Below are positions 55,154-63,813 of a stretch of 64,000 nt of DNA, one piece after another (the first letter of the stretch is position 1; every line of letters begins with the position of its first letter). Where the stretch lies: NCBI GenBank assembly GCA_949285025.1, contig CASDXG010000090.1, positions 35,528 to 99,527 on the forward strand, in the 5' to 3' direction. The position numbers and the translations under genes are program-made. Origin of the DNA: an uncultured Bacteroides sp. GTDB taxonomy: Bacteria; Bacteroidota; Bacteroidia; Bacteroidales; Bacteroidaceae. A model generated the notes under the pieces. It was not told where the DNA came from. It worked only from the letters and a program-made list of their open reading frames with translations, and made no database searches.

Positions 55154-55540
55154 ATGGAAGTAGTAAATGCATTAGGCAGACGTAAAAGTGCTATTGCACG
55201 TATTTTCGTAAGCGAAGGTACCGGTAAAATTACTATAAACAAGAGAGATCTTGCAGTGTATTTTCCATCGCCGATCCTGCAGTTTGTCGTAAAACAACCT
55301 TTGAATAAATTAGAAGTTGCCGATAAATATGATATAAAGGTGAACTTATGTGGAGGTGGCTTTACTGGTCAGTCTCAAGCATTACGCTTGGCGATAGCTC
55401 GGGCATTGGTGAAAATTAATCCGGAAGACAAGAAAGCTCTTCGCGAAGAAGGTTTCATTACCCGTGACTCTCGTAGCGTAGAACGTAAGAAACCGGGACG
55501 TCCGAAAGCACGTCGTAGATTCCAGTTCAGTAAACGTTAA
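55154..55540 (+). CDS. rpsI: 30S ribosomal protein S9
   Basis: A 128-residue protein with the S9 pattern: NALGRRKSAIARIFVSEG, the GGGFTGQSQALRLAIARAL helix region and the basic C-terminal tail RKKPGRPKARRRFQFSKR, whose last residues reach the P-site tRNA anticodon. It lies directly after rplM. Confidence 0.98.
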   Translation: MEVVNALGRRKSAIARIFVSEGTGKITINKRDLAVYFPSPILQFVVKQPLNKLEVADKYDIKVNLCGGGFTGQSQALRLAIARALVKINPEDKKALREEGFITRDSRSVERKKPGRPKARRRFQFSKR

Positions 55541-55715
55541 TGGGGAGTAAGTGACGAGCGGATAAAAGATTGTGGGTTCGCAATCGTTGTCTCGTATCCT
55601 TAAATACGTTTAGTATCTAAACTGTCAGGATTCTTTTTGAGTAAGAAAGGAAAGACTACCGGGCGGTTGGTTTAATTAACAAATAAGAATGTAAACGCTT
55701 AAAAGAAAAAAGAAT
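55541..55715 (+). promoter_or_regulatory. 175-base structured gap upstream of rpsB
   Basis: This gap between rpsI and rpsB is longer than others in the operon. It can form a hairpin (GATTGTG / CGCAATC, near 55569-55586) flanked by a GGATA...TATCC outer pairing, and lacks a poly-T end. It is a candidate leader for S2 autoregulation of rpsB-tsf; no clear promoter box was found. Confidence 0.35.
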
Positions 55716-56549
55716 ATGTCAAGAGTAACTTTTGATACATTATTAGAAGCCGGATGCCACTTCGGACATCTAAAGAGAAAGTGGAATCCAGCAATGGCTC
55801 CCTATATTTTCATGGAACGCAACGGTATTCATATCATTGATTTGAATAAAACTGTTGCAAAGGTTGAAGAAGCTGCTGAAGCTTTGAAACAAATTGCAAA
55901 ATCAGGAAAGAAAATCCTGTTTGTTGCTACTAAGAAACAAGCAAAGCAAATCGTAGCAGAAAAAGCTGCGTCTGTAAATATGCCTTATGTAATTGAACGT
56001 TGGCCGGGTGGAATGTTGACCAATTTCCCGACAATTCGTAAGGCTGTGAAGAAAATGGCAAATATTGATAGATTGACAAACGACGGTACATATGCGAATC
56101 TTTCAAAAAGAGAAATTCTTCAGATTTCCCGTCAGCGTGCAAAATTGGAGAAGAATTTGGGCTCAATCGCCGATTTGACCCGTCTTCCTTCAGCGTTGTT
56201 TATCGTTGATGTTTTGAAAGAAAATATTGCAGTCCGCGAAGCGAATCGTTTGGGAATTCCTGTCTTCGGTATTGTTGATACCAATTCTGATCCTACAAAT
56301 ATAGACTTTGTTATTCCGGCAAATGACGATGCTACAAAATCTGTAGAAATTATTTTGGATGCATGTTGCTCAGCTGTTGCTGAAGGTCTGGAAGAAAGAA
56401 AAGCAGAAAAAGTAGACATGGAAGCTGCCGGAGAGAATTCTCCGAAACCTTCGAAGAAGAGAATTACGAAGGCTCGTATGGATAAAGCAGAAGAGGATGC
56501 GATTAATGCTTCTAAAGCTGCAGCATTCATAGAAAAAGAAGACGCTTAA
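55716..56549 (+). CDS. rpsB: 30S ribosomal protein S2
   Basis: A 277-residue protein of the S2 family: LLEAGCHFGHLKRKWNPAM, ATKKQAKQIVAEKA, RWPGGMLTNFPTIRK and GIPVFGIVDTNSDPTNIDFV are all conserved. The C-terminus has an extra charged tail of about 45 residues (KAEKVDMEAAGENSPKPSKK onward) compared with the E. coli protein, as in many Bacteroidetes. It pairs with tsf downstream, the usual rpsB-tsf order. Confidence 0.98.
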   Translation: MSRVTFDTLLEAGCHFGHLKRKWNPAMAPYIFMERNGIHIIDLNKTVAKVEEAAEALKQIAKSGKKILFVATKKQAKQIVAEKAASVNMPYVIERWPGGMLTNFPTIRKAVKKMANIDRLTNDGTYANLSKREILQISRQRAKLEKNLGSIADLTRLPSALFIVDVLKENIAVREANRLGIPVFGIVDTNSDPTNIDFVIPANDDATKSVEIILDACCSAVAEGLEERKAEKVDMEAAGENSPKPSKKRITKARMDKAEEDAINASKAAAFIEKEDA

Positions 56550-56567
56550 TTTATATCTGAAAGTGAG

Positions 56568-56618
56568 GAGAGTTGAGAATTGAAAGTTGGGATTACTTGC
56601 AGGTAATTCTCAACTCTC
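56568..56618 (+). terminator. Hairpin between rpsB and tsf
   Basis: A perfect 14-bp stem (56568-56581 with 56605-56618, GAGAGTTGAGAATT) in the 147-bp gap. The following sequence is only moderately T-rich, so it may act as a partial terminator that lowers tsf relative to rpsB, or as a processing site. Confidence 0.55.
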
Positions 56619-56696
56619 TATTTTCAACTCTTATTTGTTTTTATACGATTAGTCTGATAGAATAACAATATTATTAACTCTATAAAAAAGATTATT

Positions 56697-57521
56697 ATGG
56701 CTGTAAGTATGGCTGATATCCAGCATTTGCGTAAAATGACAGGTGCAGGTATGATGGATTGTAAGAATGCTTTGACTGAAGCTGAAGGCGATTTCGACAA
56801 AGCAATGGAAATTATCCGCAAAAAGGGACAGGCAGTAGCTGCAAAACGTTCTGACAGAGAAACATCAGAAGGTTGTGTCTTGGCAAAGTCCACAGGCGAT
56901 TATGCTGCAATGATTGCTTTGAAGTGCGAAACCGATTTTGTTGCTAAAAATGCTGATTTCGTTGCTTTGACTCAAGCAATCCTGGATGCTGCAATAGCAA
57001 ACAAGTGTAAGACTATTGAAGAAGTAAAAGCTTTGCCGATGGGAAATGGAACTATTGCCGATGCTATTACGGAACGTAGCGGTATTACCGGAGAAAAAAC
57101 GGAGTTAGACGGTTATAATTTTGTGTCAGGTCCGTGTACTGCCGTTTACAATCACCAAAATAAAAACCAACTTTGTACTATTGCTGCATTTAATAAGCCT
57201 TGTGATGCTAAGATCTCTCACGAAATCTGTATGCAGATTGCTGCAATGAATCCGATAGCAATCGATGAGGCTGGTGTACCGGCAGACGTATTGGCTCGTG
57301 AAAAAGAAATTGCAGCTGATAAGGCTCGTGAAGAAGGTAAGCCTGAAAATATGATAGAAAAGATTGCAATGGGACGTTTGGGTAAGTTCTTCAAGGAAGT
57401 ATGTTTGTTGAAACAAGAAAGCATTATGGATCCGAAAAAGACAGTGGCAGATACTTTGAAGGCCGCTGATGCAGAACTTACAGTTGTTGATTTCAAACGT
57501 TTCACTTTGCGTGCAGAGTAA
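56697..57521 (+). CDS. tsf: Elongation factor Ts
   Basis: A 274-residue EF-Ts. The N-terminal UBA-like domain with MADIQHLRKMTGAGMMDCKN, the EF-Tu contact LKCETDFVAKNADFVAL, and the C-terminal KEVCLLKQESIMDPKKTVAD are conserved. It is the nucleotide exchange factor for EF-Tu. Transcription ends at the hairpin at 57547-57586. Confidence 0.98.
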   Translation: MAVSMADIQHLRKMTGAGMMDCKNALTEAEGDFDKAMEIIRKKGQAVAAKRSDRETSEGCVLAKSTGDYAAMIALKCETDFVAKNADFVALTQAILDAAIANKCKTIEEVKALPMGNGTIADAITERSGITGEKTELDGYNFVSGPCTAVYNHQNKNQLCTIAAFNKPCDAKISHEICMQIAAMNPIAIDEAGVPADVLAREKEIAADKAREEGKPENMIEKIAMGRLGKFFKEVCLLKQESIMDPKKTVADTLKAADAELTVVDFKRFTLRAE

Positions 57522-57546
57522 TTCTCTTTATCGAATTTAGAATATT

Positions 57547-57586
57547 AAGTCGCTTGATCCCGAAATGTTCAAGCGACTTTTTTTAT
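57547..57586 (+). terminator. Terminator of the rplM-rpsI-rpsB-tsf operon
   Basis: A perfect 11-bp stem (AAGTCGCTTGA, 57547-57557 with 57569-57579) followed by seven Ts. Confidence 0.92.
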
Positions 57587-57805
57587 ACGTTTGTTTTTAT
57601 TGTAGCTTTAATTTAATGATTCTTTGGTTACTGTTTCCGCGAGATTCTAAAAAAAGAATTGTAAAAATGTTGGATGAATGCACCGTCAGTCGAAGTCTCG
57701 ATATAGGAGAGGTTCGGTTTCCTTTGCGTATCTGCAGATATCATTTCGTAGATATATCCGGTATGGCAGCAAATGTTTGCTTGTCTTTAGTTGCACGCAA
57801 TATAG

Positions 57806-57853
57806 AAAAATCCGACAGATAAAAGTCTTGTTGGAGAACTTTAATCTGTCGGA
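57806..57853 (-). terminator. Terminator of cca
   Basis: A perfect 10-bp stem (TCCGACAGAT at 57811-57820 with its complement at 57844-57853) followed on the minus strand by five Ts (57810-57806); it begins about 30 bp after the cca stop. Confidence 0.85.
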
Positions 57854-57884
57854 CGGAAAGTTTTGTCTGAAAACATGCTTTTCT

Positions 57885-59315
57885 TTAGCGTATAATATCG
57901 GCAGGTTTTAATCCTAACTCTTCGGCTTTTTTCAATAAGAATTCGAAGGCTGCATCGTGTTCGTTGGGAATGATTCCGTCCAGAATAGCATCTTTTATGG
58001 AACTTTTTAGTTCGCCTATTTGTCTGCACGGTTGCAGATTGAATATTTTCATGATTTCCAATCCGTCTATCGGGGGCTGAAAATTGCGTATTTTGTCTTT
58101 TTCTTCCAGATTTTTCAGCTTTTGTCTTACTAACTTGAAATTGTCACGGAAGCGTTGTTTCCTTGATTCATTTTTTGAAGTGATATCGGCATCGCATAAC
58201 ATCATTAGGTCGTCTATGTCATCTCCTGCCTCGAAAAGGAGGCGTCGGACGGCGGAATCTGTGACAATGTCATCGGCAATGATGATAGGACGCATATGCA
58301 GGGAGACTAATTTCTGCACATATTTCATTTTCTCATTCATCGGAAGTTTCATCTTTCGGAAGATGTCCGGTATCATCTTTGCTCCAATGAAGTTGTGATT
58401 ATGGAACGTCCATCCGTTGCGGGAGTCCCATCTTTTGGTTCGAGGCTTCCCTATATCATGCAATAGCGCTGCCCATCTTAACCATAAGTTGTCGCTTACT
58501 TTTGCAATATTGTCTACCACTTCTAAAGTATGATAGAAATTGTCTTTATGCGAATAACCGTTTCTTGTTTCTACTCCTTGCAAGGCTGTCAGTTCAGGAA
58601 AAATAATGCTTAGCAGTCCGCTTCGTTCTAAATCGACAAAACCTTTTGATGGGATTTTAGAAAGCAGGATTTTATTCAGTTCGTCAATGATACGTTCATA
58701 TGAAATGATGCGAATGCGTTCTTTATTTCGTTCCAACGCAAAAAAAGTATCATCATCGATGTAGAAATTCAATTGCGTGGCAAAGCGGATGCAACGCATC
58801 ATTCTTAAGGGGTCATCACTGAAAGTAATGTTCGGATCGGAAGGGGTGCGCAGCGTGCGTTCCTGCAGGTCTTTGAGTCCATTAAAAGGATCGACGAGTT
58901 CGCCGAAGCGTTCTTTGTTCAGACATACCGCCATTGCGTTTATGGTGAAATCGCGCCGGTTCTGGTCATCCTCCAGCGTCCCGTTCTCTACAACCGGTTT
59001 TCTGCTGTCGTGGCTGTATGATTCTTTTCGTGCGCCAACGAACTCAATTTCCTGATTACGGTATTTTATTTGTGCTGTGCCAAAGTTTTTGAATACAGAA
59101 AGTTTGGCTCCTTTTAATTTACTGCTAAAGGCTTTTGCCATTTCTATGCCGCTTCCTACGACAACGATATCGATGTCTTTTGACGGGCGTTGCAGAAAGA
59201 TATCGCGCACATATCCGCCAACTGCATAGCATTCCAGGCCTAATTCATCGGCCGTTTCTGATAAATGTTCAAATAGTTTGCGGGTAAAGTATTTTTTTAG
59301 ATTCATTGTATTCAT
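57885..59315 (-). CDS. cca: tRNA nucleotidyltransferase (CCA-adding) with HD domain
   Basis: A 476-residue class II nucleotidyltransferase. I chose ATG 59315 (a second ATG is at 59306); the longer open frame upstream overlaps the divergent lipoprotein gene. The head domain has YAVGGYVRDIFLQRPSKDID with the DxD metal motif, RRDFTINAMAV and DPLRMMRCIRFATQL; an HD domain with LLHDIGKPRTKRWD follows near residue 295. Both tRNA genes in this window lack an encoded CCA end, so such an enzyme is essential here. A TAATTTTG -7 box is at 59327-59334 (minus strand). Confidence 0.94.
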   Translation of the reverse strand: MNTMNLKKYFTRKLFEHLSETADELGLECYAVGGYVRDIFLQRPSKDIDIVVVGSGIEMAKAFSSKLKGAKLSVFKNFGTAQIKYRNQEIEFVGARKESYSHDSRKPVVENGTLEDDQNRRDFTINAMAVCLNKERFGELVDPFNGLKDLQERTLRTPSDPNITFSDDPLRMMRCIRFATQLNFYIDDDTFFALERNKERIRIISYERIIDELNKILLSKIPSKGFVDLERSGLLSIIFPELTALQGVETRNGYSHKDNFYHTLEVVDNIAKVSDNLWLRWAALLHDIGKPRTKRWDSRNGWTFHNHNFIGAKMIPDIFRKMKLPMNEKMKYVQKLVSLHMRPIIIADDIVTDSAVRRLLFEAGDDIDDLMMLCDADITSKNESRKQRFRDNFKLVRQKLKNLEEKDKIRNFQPPIDGLEIMKIFNLQPCRQIGELKSSIKDAILDGIIPNEHDAAFEFLLKKAEELGLKPADIIR

Positions 59316-59388
59316 AAATTGGACTGCAAAATTACAAAAAAGTTGCAGAAATAGTTGTATTTTTGTTTCGTATAAAGAATGAAGAATT

Positions 59389-60222
59389 ATGAGAAAGAGC
59401 TTTTTTGTTGCCGTTTTTTTTGTTGCAATGTTGGCAGGTTGCAATGCCGACAAGCATAATGCCGAAGCCTTGTACGAGCGTGCAGAGGTGTCTTTGGCGG
59501 CGGGTGATTTTAATTTGGCCAAATTACAGATAGACAGCATTCGTACAATGTATCCGAAAGTGTTTGATGTGCGTAAGGCCGGAATAAAACTGATGCAGCA
59601 AGTTGAACTGAAGGAGCAGGAGAAGACACTGGTCTATTTAGACAGTGCACTGATGGCTCAGCAGCATTTGTTGGATTCGATTAAGGATAATTTTGTGCTT
59701 GAAAAAGATACAATGTATCAGGAAATAGGAAATTATTTTTACCCGACCCAAGTGGTGGAACGTAATATCGGCCGTTCTTTCTTGCGGGCACAGGTCAGTG
59801 AGACGGGGGAAATGTCAATAACTTCTATTTATACTTCTTCCAATCCCATTCATCATTGGGCCGTAAAAGTAAGTTCGGGCGATTTGTATGCTGAGACTCC
59901 TCGTACTGCCGACGGATATGAAACTGTAAATTTAGGCGTTGTAATGGAAAAAGCCGATTATAAATTAGGAGAAGACGGTGGAGTAATTGCTTTTATTGTT
60001 TCCAATCGGGATAAGAAAAGTCTGAAACTGGAGTTTATCGGTGACCGGAAGTTTGTCACCTATCTGTACGGTAACGATATTAAGGCCATTGCAGCAGTGA
60101 ACGATTTGGCTAAGATATTGTCGGCAATGGAAGAAATCAAGAAAGAACAGAAAGAAGCCCGTTTGAAAATACAGTTCGTGAAGCGTAAAATGGAAGAGGC
60201 AAAAAACGGTAATGTTGAATAA
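59389..60222 (+). CDS. Conserved-looking lipoprotein of unknown function
   Basis: A 277-residue lipoprotein (lipobox MLAGCNAD, Cys about residue 18). The first 90 residues are helical and TPR-like (NAEALYERAEVSLAAGDFNL). Residues about 105-215 form a beta-rich domain (GRSFLRAQVSETGEMSITSI, HHWAVKVSSGDLYAETP, GGVIAFIVSNRDKKSLKLEF). The last 40 residues are a charged helix (MEEIKKEQKEARLKIQFVKR). I do not recognise a characterised family. It is divergent from cca, with a TATTTTTG -7 box at 59358-59365. Confidence 0.8.
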   Translation: MRKSFFVAVFFVAMLAGCNADKHNAEALYERAEVSLAAGDFNLAKLQIDSIRTMYPKVFDVRKAGIKLMQQVELKEQEKTLVYLDSALMAQQHLLDSIKDNFVLEKDTMYQEIGNYFYPTQVVERNIGRSFLRAQVSETGEMSITSIYTSSNPIHHWAVKVSSGDLYAETPRTADGYETVNLGVVMEKADYKLGEDGGVIAFIVSNRDKKSLKLEFIGDRKFVTYLYGNDIKAIAAVNDLAKILSAMEEIKKEQKEARLKIQFVKRKMEEAKNGNVE

Positions 60223-60229
60223 ATAGTGT

Positions 60230-60275
60230 AACAGCATTTCCCGAATTGAACAATAACATATCGGGAATTGCTGTT
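60230..60275. terminator. Hairpin between convergent lipoprotein genes
   Basis: A 15-bp inverted repeat with one mismatch (60230-60244 with 60261-60275) between two convergent genes. No poly-T tail on either side, so terminator function is likely but not certain. Confidence 0.5.
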
Positions 60276-60294
60276 GCAGGTAAAATCGGTTGGT

Positions 60295-61737
60295 TTACCA
60301 TTTATTATAGATGATAACCGGACGGTCTTTGCGGATACTCATTGTCGGAAACCATAAATCTTCAGGCGTCAGTCCGCATTCTTTTACAGCTTCAATGCAG
60401 TATTCCAATTTCCCGAAGTCGGCATCGATATTATTTGTTCCGAATGTGAATTTTATTCCGCGCGCTTTTGCTTTTCGGATGATATTGAAGCTCGGTATTT
60501 TATATCGGGCATTTATTTCGAGGGCAATACTGTATTTTTCCAGTACGTCAAGTACCTTATCTATGCGTTCATCTGTCCAATATTTATCATAGTCGGCATT
60601 CATGTCATCAGGAAGATAGGTCGGATTAGCATAAATGTCGGCAGGTTCGTTTGTGAGGATTTTGACTGTCTGATCGACAAGATGCTCCATGTATTGTTCT
60701 TTTGTGATACCATCGTAGTGAACTTCTTCGGGACGGTAGATACGCGACAGGCGTCCTTTGTGGTCAACAATGGTCATGGCATCGGTAAAGAGGTAATCAA
60801 ATACTTCTAAAGCCTCTTGACTGAAAGTAGAAGTCCACTTACGTCCTTCTCCCTGGACGCCACATAAGAAAGGCATATCTTTCACTTCATCATAATATTC
60901 ATAGACTTCTTTATCATTGGCGAGCATCCGTCCTACTCCGCCTTCTCCCGCGTTAGGTGCGACTCCATAGTTAATTCCGTAGTTCATTGACATGGCATGT
61001 GCCATTTCTTTTGTAAGATTTCCTTTTAAATGAACGTGATAGTCGATGACGGGGAATCCGTGTTGTTGGAATCGGATAATGGAGTCGCGGCTCTCGTCAA
61101 TGGCAGGAGGTATAGAGTCAGTCGTAACGGATTGGCCTGTTTTCATACGCGTTATATTTAGATTCCGGAATTTTACCTTTCCTTTTATTCCACGAAAAAC
61201 AAGATCTCCTTCGTTGAGAATCCTGTTGGCATAGGCTTCAATTCGGAAAGGATGTTCGGGTTCGGTATAACATACTACAGTTGTTCCATTTATGGAGACG
61301 TATATTGTCTTGTCTAAGACGGAAATGCTGAAGTTGAACCACGTGTTGTCTTTTGTCAGAGAACGATAAAGATTTCGTATGTCGGTTAGGCTTCCGCTTT
61401 TGCGTGTGCCATCAATCGGGCCGTTTCGTAAGATTACTTCATATCCGGATTCTCCGTCCGAGTGGAATCGGATTGCTGCTTCTGCGTCAGTTTCCGTGAA
61501 GGCTTCTCCGGTGAGGGTGAAATTTTTGTAATTACCTCCGGAGAACCAGATTTTACCTTCATCAACTTCCAGTTGATTCCCTTCGGATTTTTCTCCATCT
61601 GTTGTGGAAAAACGGTTCAGAGGAACAGGTTTGTTGTACTGTGTGCATCCGGTAAATGTGAGAAAGCAACTGATTAGTGCGAATAGTATCGCTGTTTTGG
61701 ACAGTAAAGTCCTGTTGTAAATGTTTGTGTCTGTCAT
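60295..61737 (-). CDS. Lipoprotein with DUF1080-like domain and PHP-like hydrolase domain
   Basis: A 480-residue lipoprotein (lipobox FTGCTQY, Cys about residue 31). Residues about 55-200 form a concanavalin-like DUF1080-type domain (IWFSGGNYKNFTLTGEAF, IRFHSDGESGYEVILRNG, GIKGKVKFRNLNI). From about residue 230 there is a PHP/amidohydrolase-like barrel: FPVIDYHVHLKGNLT with the HxH pair, GVQGEGRKW, AMTIVDHKGRL, ALEINARYKIPS and TFGTNNIDADFGKLEY, the last being where PHP proteins usually have GSDAH. So part of the metal site is altered. Substrate unknown; the domain pairing suggests a periplasmic carbohydrate-linked hydrolase, which is inference. Confidence 0.75.
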   Translation of the reverse strand: MTDTNIYNRTLLSKTAILFALISCFLTFTGCTQYNKPVPLNRFSTTDGEKSEGNQLEVDEGKIWFSGGNYKNFTLTGEAFTETDAEAAIRFHSDGESGYEVILRNGPIDGTRKSGSLTDIRNLYRSLTKDNTWFNFSISVLDKTIYVSINGTTVVCYTEPEHPFRIEAYANRILNEGDLVFRGIKGKVKFRNLNITRMKTGQSVTTDSIPPAIDESRDSIIRFQQHGFPVIDYHVHLKGNLTKEMAHAMSMNYGINYGVAPNAGEGGVGRMLANDKEVYEYYDEVKDMPFLCGVQGEGRKWTSTFSQEALEVFDYLFTDAMTIVDHKGRLSRIYRPEEVHYDGITKEQYMEHLVDQTVKILTNEPADIYANPTYLPDDMNADYDKYWTDERIDKVLDVLEKYSIALEINARYKIPSFNIIRKAKARGIKFTFGTNNIDADFGKLEYCIEAVKECGLTPEDLWFPTMSIRKDRPVIIYNKW

Positions 61738-61778
61738 GATGAACTGTATGTTATGGTTGTTTGTTAATTCGTAAATGA

Positions 61779-62378
61779 CTATCGCAATCGTTGCAATGCC
61801 AGTTTGATAATATGTTCCACTTCGGCTTCCGGCTCTTCTTTTAATAAGGCATTTATGACTTTTTGTGATGGAGCGGGAGCAAATCCCAGCATTGTCAGAG
61901 CGGAAACGGCTTCTTCATATACTTCATTGTTCGGGAACTTTCCTGTAAAACCTCCCGTTGTTTCATCGGAAAGATTGGGACTTTCTATTTTATCTTTCAG
62001 GTCAACAATGATGCGTTGTGCGGTCTTTAGTCCGATACCTTTCACCGTTTTCAGTAATTTGTCGTTTCCGCTGCTGATGACATTGCATAGTTCGCTTGGC
62101 GTAAGAGCGGAAAGAATCATGCGGGCAGTGTTTCCTCCTATTCCGGGTACACTTATAAGTAATAAAAACAATTCGCGTTCTTGTTTGGTGGAAAAGCCGT
62201 ATAATATGAATGCGTCTTCTCTTATTGCTTCATAGATGTATAGCTTTACTTCTTGTTTTCGTTGAATCTCGGAATAAGTATTAAGTGAAATGTTAATGTT
62301 GTACCCCATTCCGTTACATTCTACTATGGCGGTTGTCGGTGTAACTTCCGCAATTTTTCCTTTTATATATTCGAACAT
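61779..62378 (-). CDS. ruvA: Holliday junction DNA helicase subunit RuvA
   Basis: A 199-residue protein from ATG 62378 ([15 protein letters not shown]); the open frame runs 10 residues further upstream but RuvA starts here. It has the N-terminal OB domain, two helix-hairpin-helix motifs ([20 protein letters not shown] and [20 protein letters not shown]) and the C-terminal RuvB-contact domain ([12 protein letters not shown]). It binds four-way junctions and loads RuvB. A TATTTTTG box (62406-62413, minus) precedes it. Confidence 0.97.
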   Translation of the reverse strand: MFEYIKGKIAEVTPTTAIVECNGMGYNINISLNTYSEIQRKQEVKLYIYEAIREDAFILYGFSTKQERELFLLLISVPGIGGNTARMILSALTPSELCNVISSGNDKLLKTVKGIGLKTAQRIIVDLKDKIESPNLSDETTGGFTGKFPNNEVYEEAVSALTMLGFAPAPSQKVINALLKEEPEAEVEHIIKLALQRLR

Positions 62379-62544
62379 ATTTCTGCTTTTTTGAGTAGTA
62401 TGTTGCAAAAATAGTAAGATAAAAGTTATAAAGTGTAACTTTTGCGAATTTTATTTAGAAATCTTTGCTGAAAACGTTTGTAAAAAAAACATCTATTTCC
62501 GACTTTTGTGGAGGAAAATGAATGTACATAAATAGAATGAGATT

Positions 62545-63444
62545 ATGAAAAAGATTAGAGCTGCCGTCGTTGGTTACGGTAATATCGGTAAATTTACAGT
62601 AGAAGCATTGGAAGCTGCTTCCGATTTTGAACTGGTCGGAGTTGTCCGTCGTAATGGTGATGTTGATAAGCCGGCAGAACTGGCTGCTTATCCAGTGGTG
62701 AAGGATATAAGGGAATTAAAGGATGTGGATGTTGCGATATTGGCAACACCGACTCGTAGTGTGGAAGCGCATGCGAAAGAAATTCTGGCTTTGGGTATCA
62801 ATACAGTAGATAGTTTTGACATTCACACGCAGATAACTTCATTGCGTCGCTCTCTTGATGCTGCTGCAAAAGCAGGTAATGCTGTCTCTGTAATTTCGGC
62901 AGGTTGGGACCCGGGTAGCGATTCTGTTGTCCGTTCATTGCTTCAGGCTATAGCTCCGAAAGGCATTACTTATACAAACTTTGGGCCCGGACGCAGTATG
63001 GGACACTCTGTTGCAGTCCGTTCTATAGCCGGAGTAAAAGATGCTTTGTCGATGACTATTCCGGTAGGAACAGGGATTCATCGTCGGATGGTGTATGTTG
63101 AGATTGAAGACGGTGCAGACTTTAAAAAAATAGAACAGGCAATTAAGTCAGATCCTTATTTTGTAAATGATGAAACGCATGTGATTCAGGTGCCTTGCGT
63201 CGATGACTTGAATGATGTGGGACACGGGGTGAATTTAGTGCGTAAGGGCGTTTCTGGTAAAACGCATAATCAGCTGTTTGAATTTGATATGAAAATTAAT
63301 AATCCGGCGCTGACAGCTCAGGTGCTTGTTTGCGTTGCCCGGGCGTCTATGCGTCAGGCTCCGGGTTGCTATACTATGATAGAAATTCCAGTTATAGACC
63401 TGTTGGAAGGAGACCGTGAAGATTTAATCGCACATCTTGTGTGA
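62545..63444 (+). CDS. ddh: meso-Diaminopimelate D-dehydrogenase
   Basis: A 299-residue NADPH-dependent dehydrogenase. The Rossmann start is IRAAVVGYGNIGKFTVEALE, and Ddh-specific blocks follow: DSFDIHTQITSLRRSLDAAA, SAGWDPGSDSVVRSLLQAIA, and FGPGRSMGHSVAVRSI. It makes meso-diaminopimelate in one step from tetrahydrodipicolinate and ammonia, the short lysine/DAP route. This matches the DNPR-type MurE at the other end of the window. It is divergent from ruvA and monocistronic. Confidence 0.96.
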   Translation: MKKIRAAVVGYGNIGKFTVEALEAASDFELVGVVRRNGDVDKPAELAAYPVVKDIRELKDVDVAILATPTRSVEAHAKEILALGINTVDSFDIHTQITSLRRSLDAAAKAGNAVSVISAGWDPGSDSVVRSLLQAIAPKGITYTNFGPGRSMGHSVAVRSIAGVKDALSMTIPVGTGIHRRMVYVEIEDGADFKKIEQAIKSDPYFVNDETHVIQVPCVDDLNDVGHGVNLVRKGVSGKTHNQLFEFDMKINNPALTAQVLVCVARASMRQAPGCYTMIEIPVIDLLEGDREDLIAHLV

Positions 63445-63466
63445 GAAAAGAATTACTTGAATAGGA

Positions 63467-63521
63467 AAACTTCTCTGTTTATGAATACGGAAATGTAGGA
63501 TTAAGCAGAGAAGTTTGTTTT
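63467..63521 (+). terminator. Terminator after ddh
   Basis: An 11-bp perfect stem (AAACTTCTCTG, 63467-63477 with 63506-63516) with a 28-base loop, then GTTTTT. Confidence 0.75.
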
Positions 63522-63586
63522 TGCAAGCCGTTTGTGTCGGATAAGATATTGCAGGAAGAGAGAGGAAGGTTATATGATTTTTCAAA

Positions 63587-63624
63587 TTAAAAAGGCTTTA
63601 CTCCTTAAGAAGTAAAGCCTTTTT
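63587..63624 (-). terminator. Terminator of tRNA-Pro
   Basis: A perfect 14-bp stem (63589-63602 with 63611-63624) placed three bases after the tRNA 3' end on the minus strand; the T tract forms the distal end of the stem. Confidence 0.8.
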
Positions 63625-63627
63625 AGG

Positions 63628-63700
63628 TCGGAATGAGGCGACTCGAACGCCCGACCCCTACGTCCCGAACGTAGTGCGCTACCAACTGCGCTACATTCCG
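63628..63700 (-). tRNA. tRNA-Pro (anticodon CGG)
   Basis: A complete 73-nt cloverleaf on the minus strand: acceptor CGGAATG pairs with CATTCCG, discriminator A, D-arm GCGC...GCGC, anticodon stem CTACG/CGTAG around loop TTCGGGA giving anticodon CGG, and T-arm with GTTCGAGTC. The genome does not encode CCA (CCT follows). It reads CCG proline codons. Its promoter is just upstream. Confidence 0.96.
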
Positions 63701-63726
63701 ATGCGTTCTTTTTTTTATTTGCGCAG

Positions 63727-63757
63727 CAAAGGTATAGATATTTTCTAAACTGTCAAA
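63727..63757 (-). promoter_or_regulatory. Promoter of tRNA-Pro
   Basis: On the minus strand TTTG (CAAA at 63754-63757), exactly 19 bp, and TACCTTTG (CAAAGGTA at 63727-63734). Ideal consensus, about 27 bp before the mature tRNA 5' end. Confidence 0.8.
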
Positions 63758-63813
63758 ATAAAAATACTTTTTTTTAATGGAAAAGAAATATTTGTCTTTT
63801 TCTTATATAAAAG

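Noticed and set aside
57565-57822. Plus-strand open frame of 85 codons after tsf (68 codons from ATG 57616)
   Set aside because: It starts inside the tsf terminator and its 3' end overlaps the cca terminator stem; no leader and no recognisable features.
59316-59540. Longer N-terminus for Cca
   Set aside because: It would run through the promoter and signal-peptide region of the divergent lipoprotein gene; the nucleotidyltransferase fold begins normally from 59315.
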